Positions 6,901-11,184 of a stretch of 11,184 nt of DNA are shown here, piece by piece (position 1 is the first letter of the stretch; every line of letters begins with the position of its first letter). The position numbers and the translations under genes are program-made. The notes below the pieces were generated by a model. That model was not told where the DNA came from, ran no database searches, and was given only the letters and a program-made list of their open reading frames with translations. Source of the stretch: Cephalothrix simula (Eukaryota; Nemertea; Palaeonemertea; Archinemertea; Cephalotrichidae); the NCBI GenBank assembly GCA_035591015.1, contig JAXIUW010206730.1, positions 1-11,184 of the forward strand, written 5' to 3'.

Positions 6901-8518
6901 ATCACTAGGCTAAACTTAGACTCTGAACTGCGTTTACATTTTATTTGACTAGTTATCACTGCACCATGCTCACTTAAAGTTTCTTTGTGACCTTGGGGGT
7001 GTAGTTGAGGTTGGTGCCCTGTGGCAGGTCATTATTTGAGGGTACCCGGTGGGTCGGACCCCCACAATATCAACTTCGGTTTTACACTGGATTTAAACGT
7101 TTAAGGCCGAGCTGAGCACGTTTTGGAAAATACATAATTTGAGTGCTAGCCAGTAGGGCCGCAATTTTAAAAAATTAATCACTATGTGATTGGAGTTCTG
7201 TACATTACACTAAAGAAGCTAAGCACGTTTTGGAAAATACATTTTTTGAGTGCTATGCTCCAGTAGTGCCGCAATTTTGAAAAAATTAATCAATATTTGA
7301 TTGGAGTTATATACACTACACGAAAGAAGCGATATATTGAATGTGTCAGTACTGGATAGGTATGGAACATTTTTATGGAATAAGTGCCAGTTCTGCCACC
7401 ACTGCCACAGTCACTATGCCACTTTTCCAATGCGAGGATAAAATAATTAGACTTTACTTTAATGTAGCTCGCAGTGAGCTTGCAACCGCACCAAACGCAA
7501 ATCAAGGTAGAACAGGGGAAGCAAAGGCATATATCAAGGGAGAAGTGTATAGATATGGAGTATAATATGCGAGATTGCTGCAAGCTCACATACAGCATCG
7601 TCTTTACTCTTTGACCAATTTAGCCCATTTTGATACCCAAAGGTATTTCTCCTACCGTCAACAGACCTTTGGGATCAGCCTATGAATTCGCTGTTTATTT
7701 TACATCGGAAGTCTGCTGTGATTTCTGATTCGTCGAATATTCTACGTCACTATACTAATTTAAATCGGGAGTCATATATCCGAATGCAATATTCAAAAGC
7801 AACGTGATGCGATTCAATCGACTCGATTGCTTCGATTAAAAGTGCATGATTTTTATCTGGGTTCGGATTATTGATTTCTTTCCTAGATAACTTAAAAACA
7901 GCTTTAAAACATATTTAGAATTATCATTTCAATAATATTTTATTGAATTATAAACGATACATGCATCTAATTAATCATTTTTTTCGTATATAATTGATAC
8001 AAAGGAAGATTGAGACCCCGAGAGCACTCGGCGGACCCAGGGATCGAACCCGTGCCCTTCAGATATTTAGATATTCATGTTAATAGCTTATTACCATTTT
8101 CAGCAAAAAAAGAAAAAAAAAAGGAATACCAAGTCCCTCTGGTTTATGGAGCGAACACTCTATCGATGTCACCACGGGGTGAGATGAGATAACCAACGAT
8201 AGTATTTTATTAGTCACTTTGGGAATCAAAATGAATTTAGCCATGACTCTAGTCTAGTCTTTATCGCCACCAGTAGCTGTGCTGTAACATTAGTGTACTG
8301 TGTACATGGTGTTAGTCTGATAACCAGACTCTCTTACATTTTTGAGATGAAATAACAAATATGTCGACGTCGCCGGCTCAGAGTCAGGTTGTGGTGTAGT
8401 CACGTTTACTTTTTACGACGTGTTTAGTTTTACTCACTTGAATATTCCACCAATGTGACCCAACAAAATTTGAAAAATGTCCAAGTTGTAGTGTTACTAT
8501 TTCTCTAGTTGATGACAT
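3847..8518 (-). CDS. MSTO1: Misato/DML1 (MSTO1) homologue, N-terminal 120 codons in five exons; 3' part not found
   Basis: Misato is a cytosolic tubulin-related protein needed for mitochondrial distribution/fusion and, in flies, for spindle assembly. Seen here: minus-strand exons 8518-8438, 5167-5081, 4976-4931, 4417-4348 and 3922-3847, all with GT donors and AG acceptors. The lengths are 81+87+46+70+76 = 360 nt, one open frame of 120 codons. The product opens with REIVTLQLGHFSNFVGSHWWN split as REIVTLQ and LGHFSNFVGSHWWN, the tubulin-like N-terminal segment typical of misato. It then has DILYREGKN, the hallmark TPRLVSLDLKG, SLRSLKQYGTLYD, and finally W-H-G-D followed by KFLSELDDFE. The family is usually about 500-570 residues, so only the first quarter is present. 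No later exon was found down to position 1, although exon 5 ends with a good phase-0 donor. The gene therefore either continues left past the GPCR or is truncated. Intron sizes are 3270, 104, 513 and 425 bp. The family call rests on recognised motifs, with no search run. Confidence 0.9.
3963..4178 (-). pseudogene. Relic of a LINE-type reverse transcriptase C-terminus
   Basis: On the minus strand an open stretch without ATG runs 71 codons to TAG at 3965-3963. Its first part reads NRSIEEIAQDRIKWRRIVNE, matching the AQDR-x-KWR-x-(I/L)V pattern common at the C-terminal end of non-LTR retrotransposon ORF2 proteins in animals. The later part is lysine/serine-rich and unrecognised. The upstream frame is stopped immediately (TGA) at the 22-bp palindrome. 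It lies wholly within misato intron 4. Confidence 0.45.
4162..4183. repeat. 22-bp perfect palindrome
   Basis: ATTGATCTATT is followed directly by its reverse complement. It marks the junction between the LINE relic (left) and the fold-back at 4201-4305 (right), so it may be an insertion or rearrangement scar. Confidence 0.6.
4201..4305. repeat. About 105-bp imperfect fold-back
   Basis: ATAGCATGG (4211-4219) and CCATGCTAT (4282-4290) form the clearest arms. Pairing continues imperfectly outwards (TAAATTAG against CTAACTTA) and inwards (TTTTGGG/CCCAAAA, GGCAG/CTGCC). It is a palindromic MITE-like element in misato intron 4. Confidence 0.5.
4348..4417 (-). CDS. MSTO1: misato exon 4
   Basis: This 70-nt exon completes the split Gly codon (G|GA) and ends with TG, the first two bases of a Trp codon. 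The acceptor is TGCATTTCAG (CAG = 4420-4418). The donor is ACTTG|GTAAGG (GTAAGG = 4347-4342). It encodes SLRSLKQYGTLYD then ATNYEDLAT. This corresponds to the family segment just after DLKG, where a G-x-LY motif is usual. Confidence 0.88.
4581..4904. repeat. CCCTGA(CTTT)-rich dispersed repeat, GTGGCCAC ends
   Basis: CAGGGTGGCCACC at 4581-4593 and GTGGCCACC at 4896-4904 bracket a body with CCCTGA at 4613, 4805, 4836 and 4876. Fragments of this kind, rich in CCCTGACTTTTCCA, are widespread in marine animal genomes in my recollection. It occupies most of misato intron 3. The minus frame 4752-4949 is a product of this repeat running into exon 3. Confidence 0.45.
4931..4976 (-). CDS. MSTO1: misato exon 3 (TPRL-DLKG motif)
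   Basis: This 46-nt exon enters in phase 0 and leaves in phase 1. The acceptor is TTGTTTTCTAG (TAG = 4979-4977). The donor is GAAAG|GTAAGT (4930-4925), an excellent consensus. It encodes GEVTFTPRLVSLDLK plus the first base of Gly. TPRL...DLKG is the most recognisable misato signature. Intron 2 on its upstream side is only 104 bp. Confidence 0.9.
5081..5167 (-). CDS. MSTO1: misato exon 2
   Basis: This 87-nt exon is phase 0 at both ends. The acceptor is TTTTTTTCAG at 5168-5170 and beyond, behind a clear pyrimidine tract. The donor is TTG|GTATGT (GTATGT = 5080-5075). It encodes ESSFVYKPED... then INHDILYREGKNLL. The D-x-LYR-x-G segment aligns with the family motif that directly precedes TPRL. 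Only this frame is open through the exon. Confidence 0.88.
5508..5678. mobile_element. 171-bp inverted-repeat element with hammerhead-like core
   Basis: The perfect 20-bp terminal inverted repeats TAATAATAAATAAGTCCACA lie at 5508-5527 and (inverted) 5659-5678. Inside are TTGATAAT (5594-5601), a 6-bp stem GGAATT/AATTCC (5602-5607, 5614-5619) with loop TAGATG, and then GAAACGTC (5620-5627). The order resembles a hammerhead ribozyme core (CUGAUGA, stem II, GAAA, GUC), as encoded by Penelope-like elements. The first box is degenerate and stem III is missing, so activity is unlikely. The element is flanked on both sides by AACTTACATGTATGA (5457-5471, 5678-5692). Confidence 0.5.
5547..5554. promoter_or_regulatory. 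Full CRE palindrome TGACGTCA
   Basis: TGACGTCA (within ATGACGTCAT, 5546-5555) is a perfect CREB/ATF consensus. It lies inside the 171-bp element, so it would have been carried by the repeat. Functional use is not shown. Confidence 0.3.
6296..6303. promoter_or_regulatory. Second full CRE palindrome TGACGTCA
   Basis: A perfect TGACGTCA in misato intron 1, near the left arm of the 538-bp inverted pair. It is about 2.2 kb from the misato start. Motif match only. Confidence 0.25.
6380..6487 (-). mobile_element. tRNA-derived SINE fragment
   Basis: On the minus strand TGGCTCGGTGG (6480-6470) resembles a pol III A box. GGTTCACCCCC (6429-6419) resembles a B box (consensus GGTTCGANNCC, with the G replaced). 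Between them is the tRNA-like segment AGAACTCTCGCC. Downstream sequence (GAGGTATAAAAGTC...) is of the kind that follows the head in many marine invertebrate SINEs. The left end is approximate. Confidence 0.5.
7115..7330. repeat. Tandem duplication, two copies of about 107 bp
   Basis: Copy 1 (7115-7221) and copy 2 (7222-7330) both run from AGCACGTTTTGGAAAATACA to AAGAAGC and differ by scattered substitutions and small indels. No coding potential. No third copy. Confidence 0.75.
7631..7677. repeat. Hairpin with 13-14 bp arms
   Basis: TGATACCCAAAGGT (7631-7644) pairs with ACCTTTGGGATCA (7665-7677) apart from one mismatch and end slippage, around a 20-bp loop. Isolated in intron 1; no function is suggested. 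Confidence 0.35.
7978..8071 (-). mobile_element. 5'-truncated tRNA-derived SINE, copy 1
   Basis: Read on the minus strand this copy has a perfect B box GGTTCGATCC (8050-8041) and the tail AATCTTCCTTTGTATC...ACGAAAAA ending at 7978. It shares its length with the copy at 10042-10141 apart from small indels. The A-box half is missing, as expected for truncated insertions. The plus frame 8010-8192 is only this repeat. Confidence 0.65.
8438..8518 (-). CDS. MSTO1: misato exon 1 (initiator Met, tubulin-like N-terminal motif)
   Basis: The exon has 27 codons. ATG lies at 8518-8516 (CAT on the plus strand), and translation gives MSSTREIVTLQ then LGHFSNFVGSHWWNIQ. The GH..N.VG.HWWN pattern parallels the tubulin N-terminal nucleotide-binding segment and is diagnostic of misato. 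The donor is CAA|GTGAGT (GTGAGT = 8437-8432) in phase 0. This ATG is preferred because the family motif starts four residues later and the frame upstream is closed by two TAA codons one codon before the ATG. Confidence 0.9.
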
Positions 8519-8524
8519 TTTTTA

Positions 8525-8611
8525 TTATGAAGTATCATGATTTCTATTAATGAAAAATTTAAAAAATTTACTGCAAGATCCGACATGCATGTTTTTCATG
8601 GGCGCCGCCAT
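8525..8611 (-). promoter_or_regulatory. In-frame upstream ORF (28 codons) in the misato 5' leader
   Basis: The ATG inside the YY1/TISU-like element (8611-8609) opens a 28-codon frame starting MAAPMKNMHVGSC. It ends at TAA 8527-8525, followed by a second in-frame TAA and one Lys codon before the misato ATG at 8518. If transcription starts just upstream of 8615, this uORF would be translated first and misato would need leaky scanning or reinitiation. If it starts downstream of 8611, the uORF shrinks to its internal in-frame ATGs (the fifth and eighth codons) or vanishes. Peptide function is not claimed. Confidence 0.4.
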
Positions 8612-8662
8612 TTTCCGGAAGTGAACTGTAACGAAGCGTTTGATTGGACAAAAGACCATTGG
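8604..8662 (-). promoter_or_regulatory. Probable misato core promoter: CCAAT boxes, ETS site, YY1/TISU-like element
   Basis: Read on the minus strand there are CCAAT at 8662-8658 and 8647-8643, then CACTTCCGG (consensus ETS/GABP site) at 8623-8615. Directly abutting it is AAAATGGCGGC (YY1 consensus AANATGGCGGC) at 8614-8604. This cluster is typical of TATA-less housekeeping promoters in animals and lies 86-144 bp upstream of the misato ATG. TTCCGGAA at 8613-8620 is also a palindromic double ETS core. No transcription start can be seen directly; around 8615-8630 is inferred. Short G+C-richer composition in an AT-rich setting agrees. Confidence 0.65.
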
Positions 8663-8691
8663 GTAAGCTTACTGACTAAAATGCGAAAAAG

Positions 8692-8705
8692 TGCGGAATT
8701 CCGCA
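8692..8705. repeat. 14-bp palindrome near the misato promoter
   Basis: TGCGGAATTCCGCA is a perfect palindrome just upstream of the CCAAT boxes. No known factor is assigned. Confidence 0.4.
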
Positions 8706-8816
8706 GCGGAAAAGTGTGAAAAAAGTGACTAAACGGCGGAAAAATACCATTTTCTTTCTTACATGATTGTTAGAATCCTAGAATAGGTTCTAAAGTATCG
8801 ATTCTGGCAATTTTTT

Positions 8817-9356
8817 CCAGGAGGGTACTGATGCATGTTATCAGCTTCCGATAACCGATAAAAATATCTACAAAAAAATACATGTAAACTACCGTATTAT
8901 TCGCTTCCGATAAGGGAAATAGCGTTTAATCGTATTCGATAAAAATTAGCTCAAGGTTAATTTAATCGATAACCGATACCGATAAAACGTAAAAGATCGA
9001 TAACTGTTACCAAATCGATTGCAAAATTGTACGCACAATAGAATTCGACTTCGCTAGAAATATTTGGAACTATGGTTTCGCCAGACTATTATTCAATTTA
9101 GGGCCGCATATTTCACAATTCGATAATTTGATTTCGATAATTGACATTATTATTCTTTAATCGATAACCGCTTCCGATAAATCATGAAGATTAAGCTAAC
9201 CGATTCCGGTAAAAAACAATTCCATACTGTCCCCAAGAATATTCGATAAGCGTTTCCGATAAGGGAAAATGGCAATGAAATTCGATTCCGATAAGGAAAA
9301 AATAGCAATTATTCGCTTCCGATAAACATGCATCAGTAGGCCTACCCTCTTCCAGG
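8817..9356. mobile_element. 540-bp inverted-repeat element filled with TTCCGATAA motifs
   Basis: The left end CCAGGAGGGTA/CTGATGCATGTTATC (8817-8842) is inverted at the right end (9321-9356, GATAAACATGCATCAG...TACCCTCTTCCAGG). The right copy carries an extra GGCCTA. Between them TTCCGATAA occurs exactly six times, all on the plus strand (8846, 8905, 9172, 9254, 9286, 9317), with many variants such as CGATAACCGATA. No coding capacity. It looks like a non-autonomous element that has amplified a subterminal motif. Confidence 0.6.
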
Positions 9357-9399
9357 GCTAGCGATTAATGGTTCTAATTTTAGCAAACCTCAAAAATAA

Positions 9400-9470
9400 G
9401 GGTCCTTCTTTACTAAGAAGGGCCCTTCTTTGTTAAAAAGGGTCCTTCTTTAATAAAACAGGGCCCTAAG
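9400..9470. repeat. 20-bp tandem repeat, about 3.5 copies
   Basis: The period-20 units GGGTCCTTCTTTACTAAGAA (9400-9419), GGGCCCTTCTTTGTTAAAAA (9420-9439) and GGGTCCTTCTTTAATAAAAC (9440-9459) are followed by a partial unit. The core AAGGGCCCTT is palindromic. Confidence 0.7.
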
Positions 9471-9539
9471 GGCCATTCTCTGTTGTCCAATCAATTCCAT
9501 TCCTGTATACGTGACCTGCAAATCCAATGAAAGACTGTT

Positions 9540-9592
9540 CTTAAGTAGGGCCCTTTTTGACTAAGAAGGGCCCTTCTTAAGAAAGAAGGATC
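9540..9592. repeat. Inverted partner of the 20-bp repeat
   Basis: TTAAGTAGGGCCCTTTTTGA, then GAAGGGCCCTTC and AAGAAAGAAGGA, is partly the reverse complement of 9400-9470. The two blocks, about 75 bp apart, could fold back. They immediately precede the TCGCGA array. Confidence 0.5.
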
Positions 9593-9883
9593 CGGTAAAT
9601 ATGAAATCAGAACCCTAAGATGCTGTAAATCGCGAATCGCGAGTCGCGAATTGACATGTCCGACTGAAAAGAAATCGGAAAGTCCAGCAGGCCGCGCCTG
9701 AGATGTTGTAGGCCTAAATCGCGAATCGCGAATTGACCCGACTCCGGTAAGCTTATATATGAAATCTGAAAATCCAGCTGGCCTAAGATGCTGTAAATCG
9801 CGAATCGCGAGTCGCGAATTGACACGTCCGACTGAAAATAAATCGGAAAATCCAGCAGGCCTGAGATGTTGTAAATTTGTAAG

Positions 9884-10006
9884 CGCACTGTCGCGAATCG
9901 CGAATTGACCATTTTTCCATTAATACACTGATGATCACTGATGATTCTTTCAGAAGAAATAGATAGGCGTAACAACGATACAGCTTCTTTCGTACGGTAC
10001 TCCCCT
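9884..10006. repeat. Direct repeat A, copy 1 (partner 10799-10910)
   Basis: Runs from CGCACTGTCGCGAATC through TGACCATTTTTCCATTAA to ACTCCCCT and is repeated in the same orientation 915 bp away. Compared with copy 2 it has a 10-bp internal duplication (CTGATGATCA) and a few extra bases after TTTCAGAA, but lacks GGCCTA. Confidence 0.7.
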
Positions 10007-10041
10007 CTAAAGAAATAGTAGAATCCAGCAGGTCTGGGATC

Positions 10042-10182
10042 TTTTTTTCGTATATAATTGATACAAAGGAAGATTGAGACCCCGAGAGCACGATCGGCGG
10101 ACCCCCAGGCCGATCGAACCCAGCGCCCTTCAGATATTTAGAGACTGAAGGACTGCACGTTAGACCGCTCGGCTAGCACGAC
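10042..10182 (-). mobile_element. tRNA-derived SINE, copy 2, nearly full head
   Basis: On the minus strand the head starts GTCGTGC (10182-10176), then the A box TAGCCGAGCGG (10175-10165, matching TRGCNNAGYNGG). Next come an anticodon-like stem CCTTCAG/CTGAAGG with loop, a damaged B box GGTTCGATCG, and a tail ending in oligo-A (T-run at 10042-10048). The Leu/Ser-type tRNA resemblance is in the D arm. It interrupts an array core: GGGATC before 10042 and TCTTGTAAATCGCG from 10261. The 78 bp between 10183 and 10260 are also foreign to the array and unassigned. Confidence 0.65.
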
Positions 10183-10798
10183 TCTACAAAAGGTTTCAAT
10201 CTTCCAAGTTATTTGAACGGAACTCGGAATGTACCAATTTTAGATAATCAACACCAGAGGTCTTGTAAATCGCGAGTCGCGAATTGACATGTCCGACTGA
10301 AAAGAAATCGGAAAATCCAGCAGGCAGCTGAGATGTTGTAAATCGCGAACCGCAAATTGACCACTCCGGCAAATATGAAATCGGAAAATCCAGCAGGCCT
10401 GAGATACTGTAAAGTTGTAAGCGCTTGCATGCAAATTAATTCGCATGTTCCCAATTTGCAAGCGCGAATTAATTCGCGATTCGAGACTCGCGATTTACAA
10501 GATCCCAGGGCTGCTGGATTCTACGATTTCTTAGGCCAGCCGGAATTTCCGATTTCCTATTTGCCGGAGTGGTAAATTCGCGATTCGCGACTCGCGATTC
10601 GCGATTTACAGCATCTCAGGCCTGCTGGACTTTTCAATTTCTTTTCAGTCGGACATGTCAATTCGCGACTCGTGATTCGCGATTTACAACATCTCAGGTT
10701 AGCTGGATTTTCCGATTTCATATTATTTGCCGGTGTGGTCAATCGCGAATCGCGAATTAATTTGCGCTTGCGAATTAATTTGCAAGCACGAATTAATT

Positions 10799-10910
10799 CG
10801 CACTGTCGCGAATCGCGAATTGACCATTTTTCCATTAATACACCGATGATTCTTTCAGAAATAGGCGTAACAACAATACAGCTTCTTTCGTACGGTAGGC
10901 CTACTCCCCT
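10799..10910. repeat. Direct repeat A, copy 2
   Basis: Same order of blocks as 9884-10006. It lacks the CTGATGATCA duplication and carries an extra GGCCTA making CGGTAGGCCTACTCC where copy 1 reads CGGTACTCC. Direct orientation within an otherwise inverted array shows a complex duplication history. Confidence 0.7.
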
Positions 10911-10942
10911 GTGTCAAATCGCGAATTGAAAAGCTTTTCGTG

Positions 10943-10962
10943 AGCGCGAATTAATTCGCGCT
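10943..10962. repeat. 20-bp perfect palindrome of the array
   Basis: AGCGCGAATTAATTCGCGCT is a perfect palindrome. The same core recurs at 10463-10478 (16-bp perfect) and, with variants, at about 10756-10800 and 11000-11050, where it becomes an approximately 18-bp tandem repeat. Confidence 0.7.
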
Positions 10963-11184
10963 GTGTAAATCCGCGAATCGCATGTTCCAAATTTGCAAGC
11001 GCGAATTAATTTGCAGGCGCGAATTAATTCGCAAGCGCGAATTAATTCACGATTCGCGACTCGCGATTTACAAGATCTCGCGGCTGCTGGATTCTCCGAT
11101 TTCTTTTCAGTCGGACATGTCAATTCGCGATTCGCGATTTATAGCATCTTAGGCCAGCTGGATTTTCCGATTTCATATTTGCCG

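Larger units (their letters stand above)
5168..8437 (-). other. misato intron 1 (3270 bp), repeat-rich
   Basis: Bounded by donor GTGAGT (8437-8432) and acceptor TTTCAG (5173-5168) on the minus strand. It holds the 171-bp inverted-repeat element, a 538-bp inverted pair with a SINE inside, a tandem duplication, a hairpin at 7631-7677 and a 5'-truncated SINE copy. No additional misato exon was recognised, and exons 1 and 2 join directly in phase 0 with family-consistent sequence. The frames at 5740-5995, 6399-6782 and 7290-7598 are overlaps of repeats and are not called. Confidence 0.7.
9594..11184. repeat. Modular inverted array of TCGCGA-type units, runs off the right edge
   Basis: The array is built from a roughly 55-bp core containing AATCCAGCAGGCCTGAGATG, TGTAAATCGCG and CGCGAATTGAC. 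Cores are joined by alternate 15-16 bp linkers (ATGTCCGACTGAAAAG, or CTCCGGCAAATATG). Forward cores are marked by TGTAAA at about 9624, 9708, 9792, 9869, 10263, 10337 and 10408. Reverse cores are marked by CGCGATTTA at about 10489, 10600, 10678, 11062 and 11133. The left end (CCGGTAAATATGAAATC) is inverted at the window's right edge (GATTTCATATTTGCCG). It is rich in CpG within AT-rich DNA. The open frames here are repeat translations, not genes. Confidence 0.75.

Noticed and set aside
7290-7598. 102- and 74-codon frames on opposite strands
   Set aside because: They overlap each other and the tandem duplication and have no recognisable motif.
8537-8719. 60-codon plus-strand frame at the promoter
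   Set aside because: It is antisense to the misato leader and promoter motifs. A GTAAGC donor-like site at 8663 is by itself insufficient for a plus-strand transcript.
4430-9600. Shared GGATCCGGTAAAT at 4430 and 9588
   Set aside because: Only 13 bp with unrelated flanks; compatible with chance.
10042-10182. Functional tRNA gene
   Set aside because: The A box is good but the B box is damaged, the anticodon loop is oversized, and a shared non-tRNA tail marks it as a SINE.
9607-11123. Multiple open frames with IRDSRF-like repeats
   Set aside because: They are translations of the TCGCGA array on both strands.
9594-11184. CRISPR-like array
   Set aside because: Repeats are long, in both orientations and internally palindromic, without constant spacers or cas genes, in animal DNA with introns.

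Overview
The window looks like nuclear DNA from a metazoan, most likely a marine invertebrate (lophotrochozoan or ambulacrarian; I cannot narrow it further). The DNA is AT-rich. It has spliceosomal GT..AG introns, one class A GPCR, tRNA-derived SINEs, MITE-like inverted repeats and a relic of a non-LTR retrotransposon. There are no bacterial operons, no CRISPR array and no viral genes that I can see.

Two protein-coding genes are supported. (1) On the minus strand, five short exons (8438-8518, 5081-5167, 4931-4976, 4348-4417, 3847-3922) join in one frame into exactly 120 codons. They encode the N-terminal part of a Misato/DML1 (MSTO1) homologue, a tubulin-like protein of mitochondrial distribution and spindle assembly. 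Each exon has GT..AG boundaries and compatible phases. The exons are only 46-87 nt long, so simple ORF scanning misses the gene. Its likely promoter is at 8604-8662, with CCAAT boxes, an ETS site and a YY1/TISU-like element, followed by an in-frame upstream ORF. I find no later exons, so the rest of the gene lies to the left of the window or was missed. (2) On the plus strand, 2161-3219 encodes a complete 352-residue peptide-receptor-like GPCR (FMRFamide-receptor/GPR139-like class). A 3' splice site at 2121-2122 suggests at least one upstream 5' UTR exon. If misato continues leftwards, this receptor is nested, antisense, inside misato intron 5.

Layout: 1-1860 is AT-rich DNA with hairpins and palindromes and no convincing gene. 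1840-3245 holds the GPCR transcription unit. 3309-3640 is a MITE. 3847-4976 holds misato exons 5 to 3, with a LINE relic, a fold-back and a CCCTGA-rich dispersed repeat in the introns. 5081-5167 is exon 2. 5168-8437 is the 3.27-kb intron 1, full of repeats: two SINE copies, a 171-bp inverted-repeat element with a hammerhead-like core, a 538-bp inverted-repeat pair and a 107-bp tandem duplication. 8438-8662 is exon 1 plus promoter. 8817-9356 is an inverted-repeat element filled with TTCCGATAA motifs. 9400-9592 is a GGGCCC/CCTTCTT repeat. 9594 to the end is a modular, partly inverted CpG-rich array built on TCGCGA-type motifs, interrupted by a SINE.

The most unusual observation is a set of three TAGGCCTA octamers. 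Each sits where a related repeat copy has plain TA. They match what excision of the TA-flanked GG...CC-ended MITE at 3316-3633 would leave. The also over-represented TACATGTA octamer would fit the footprint of a Tc1-type element.
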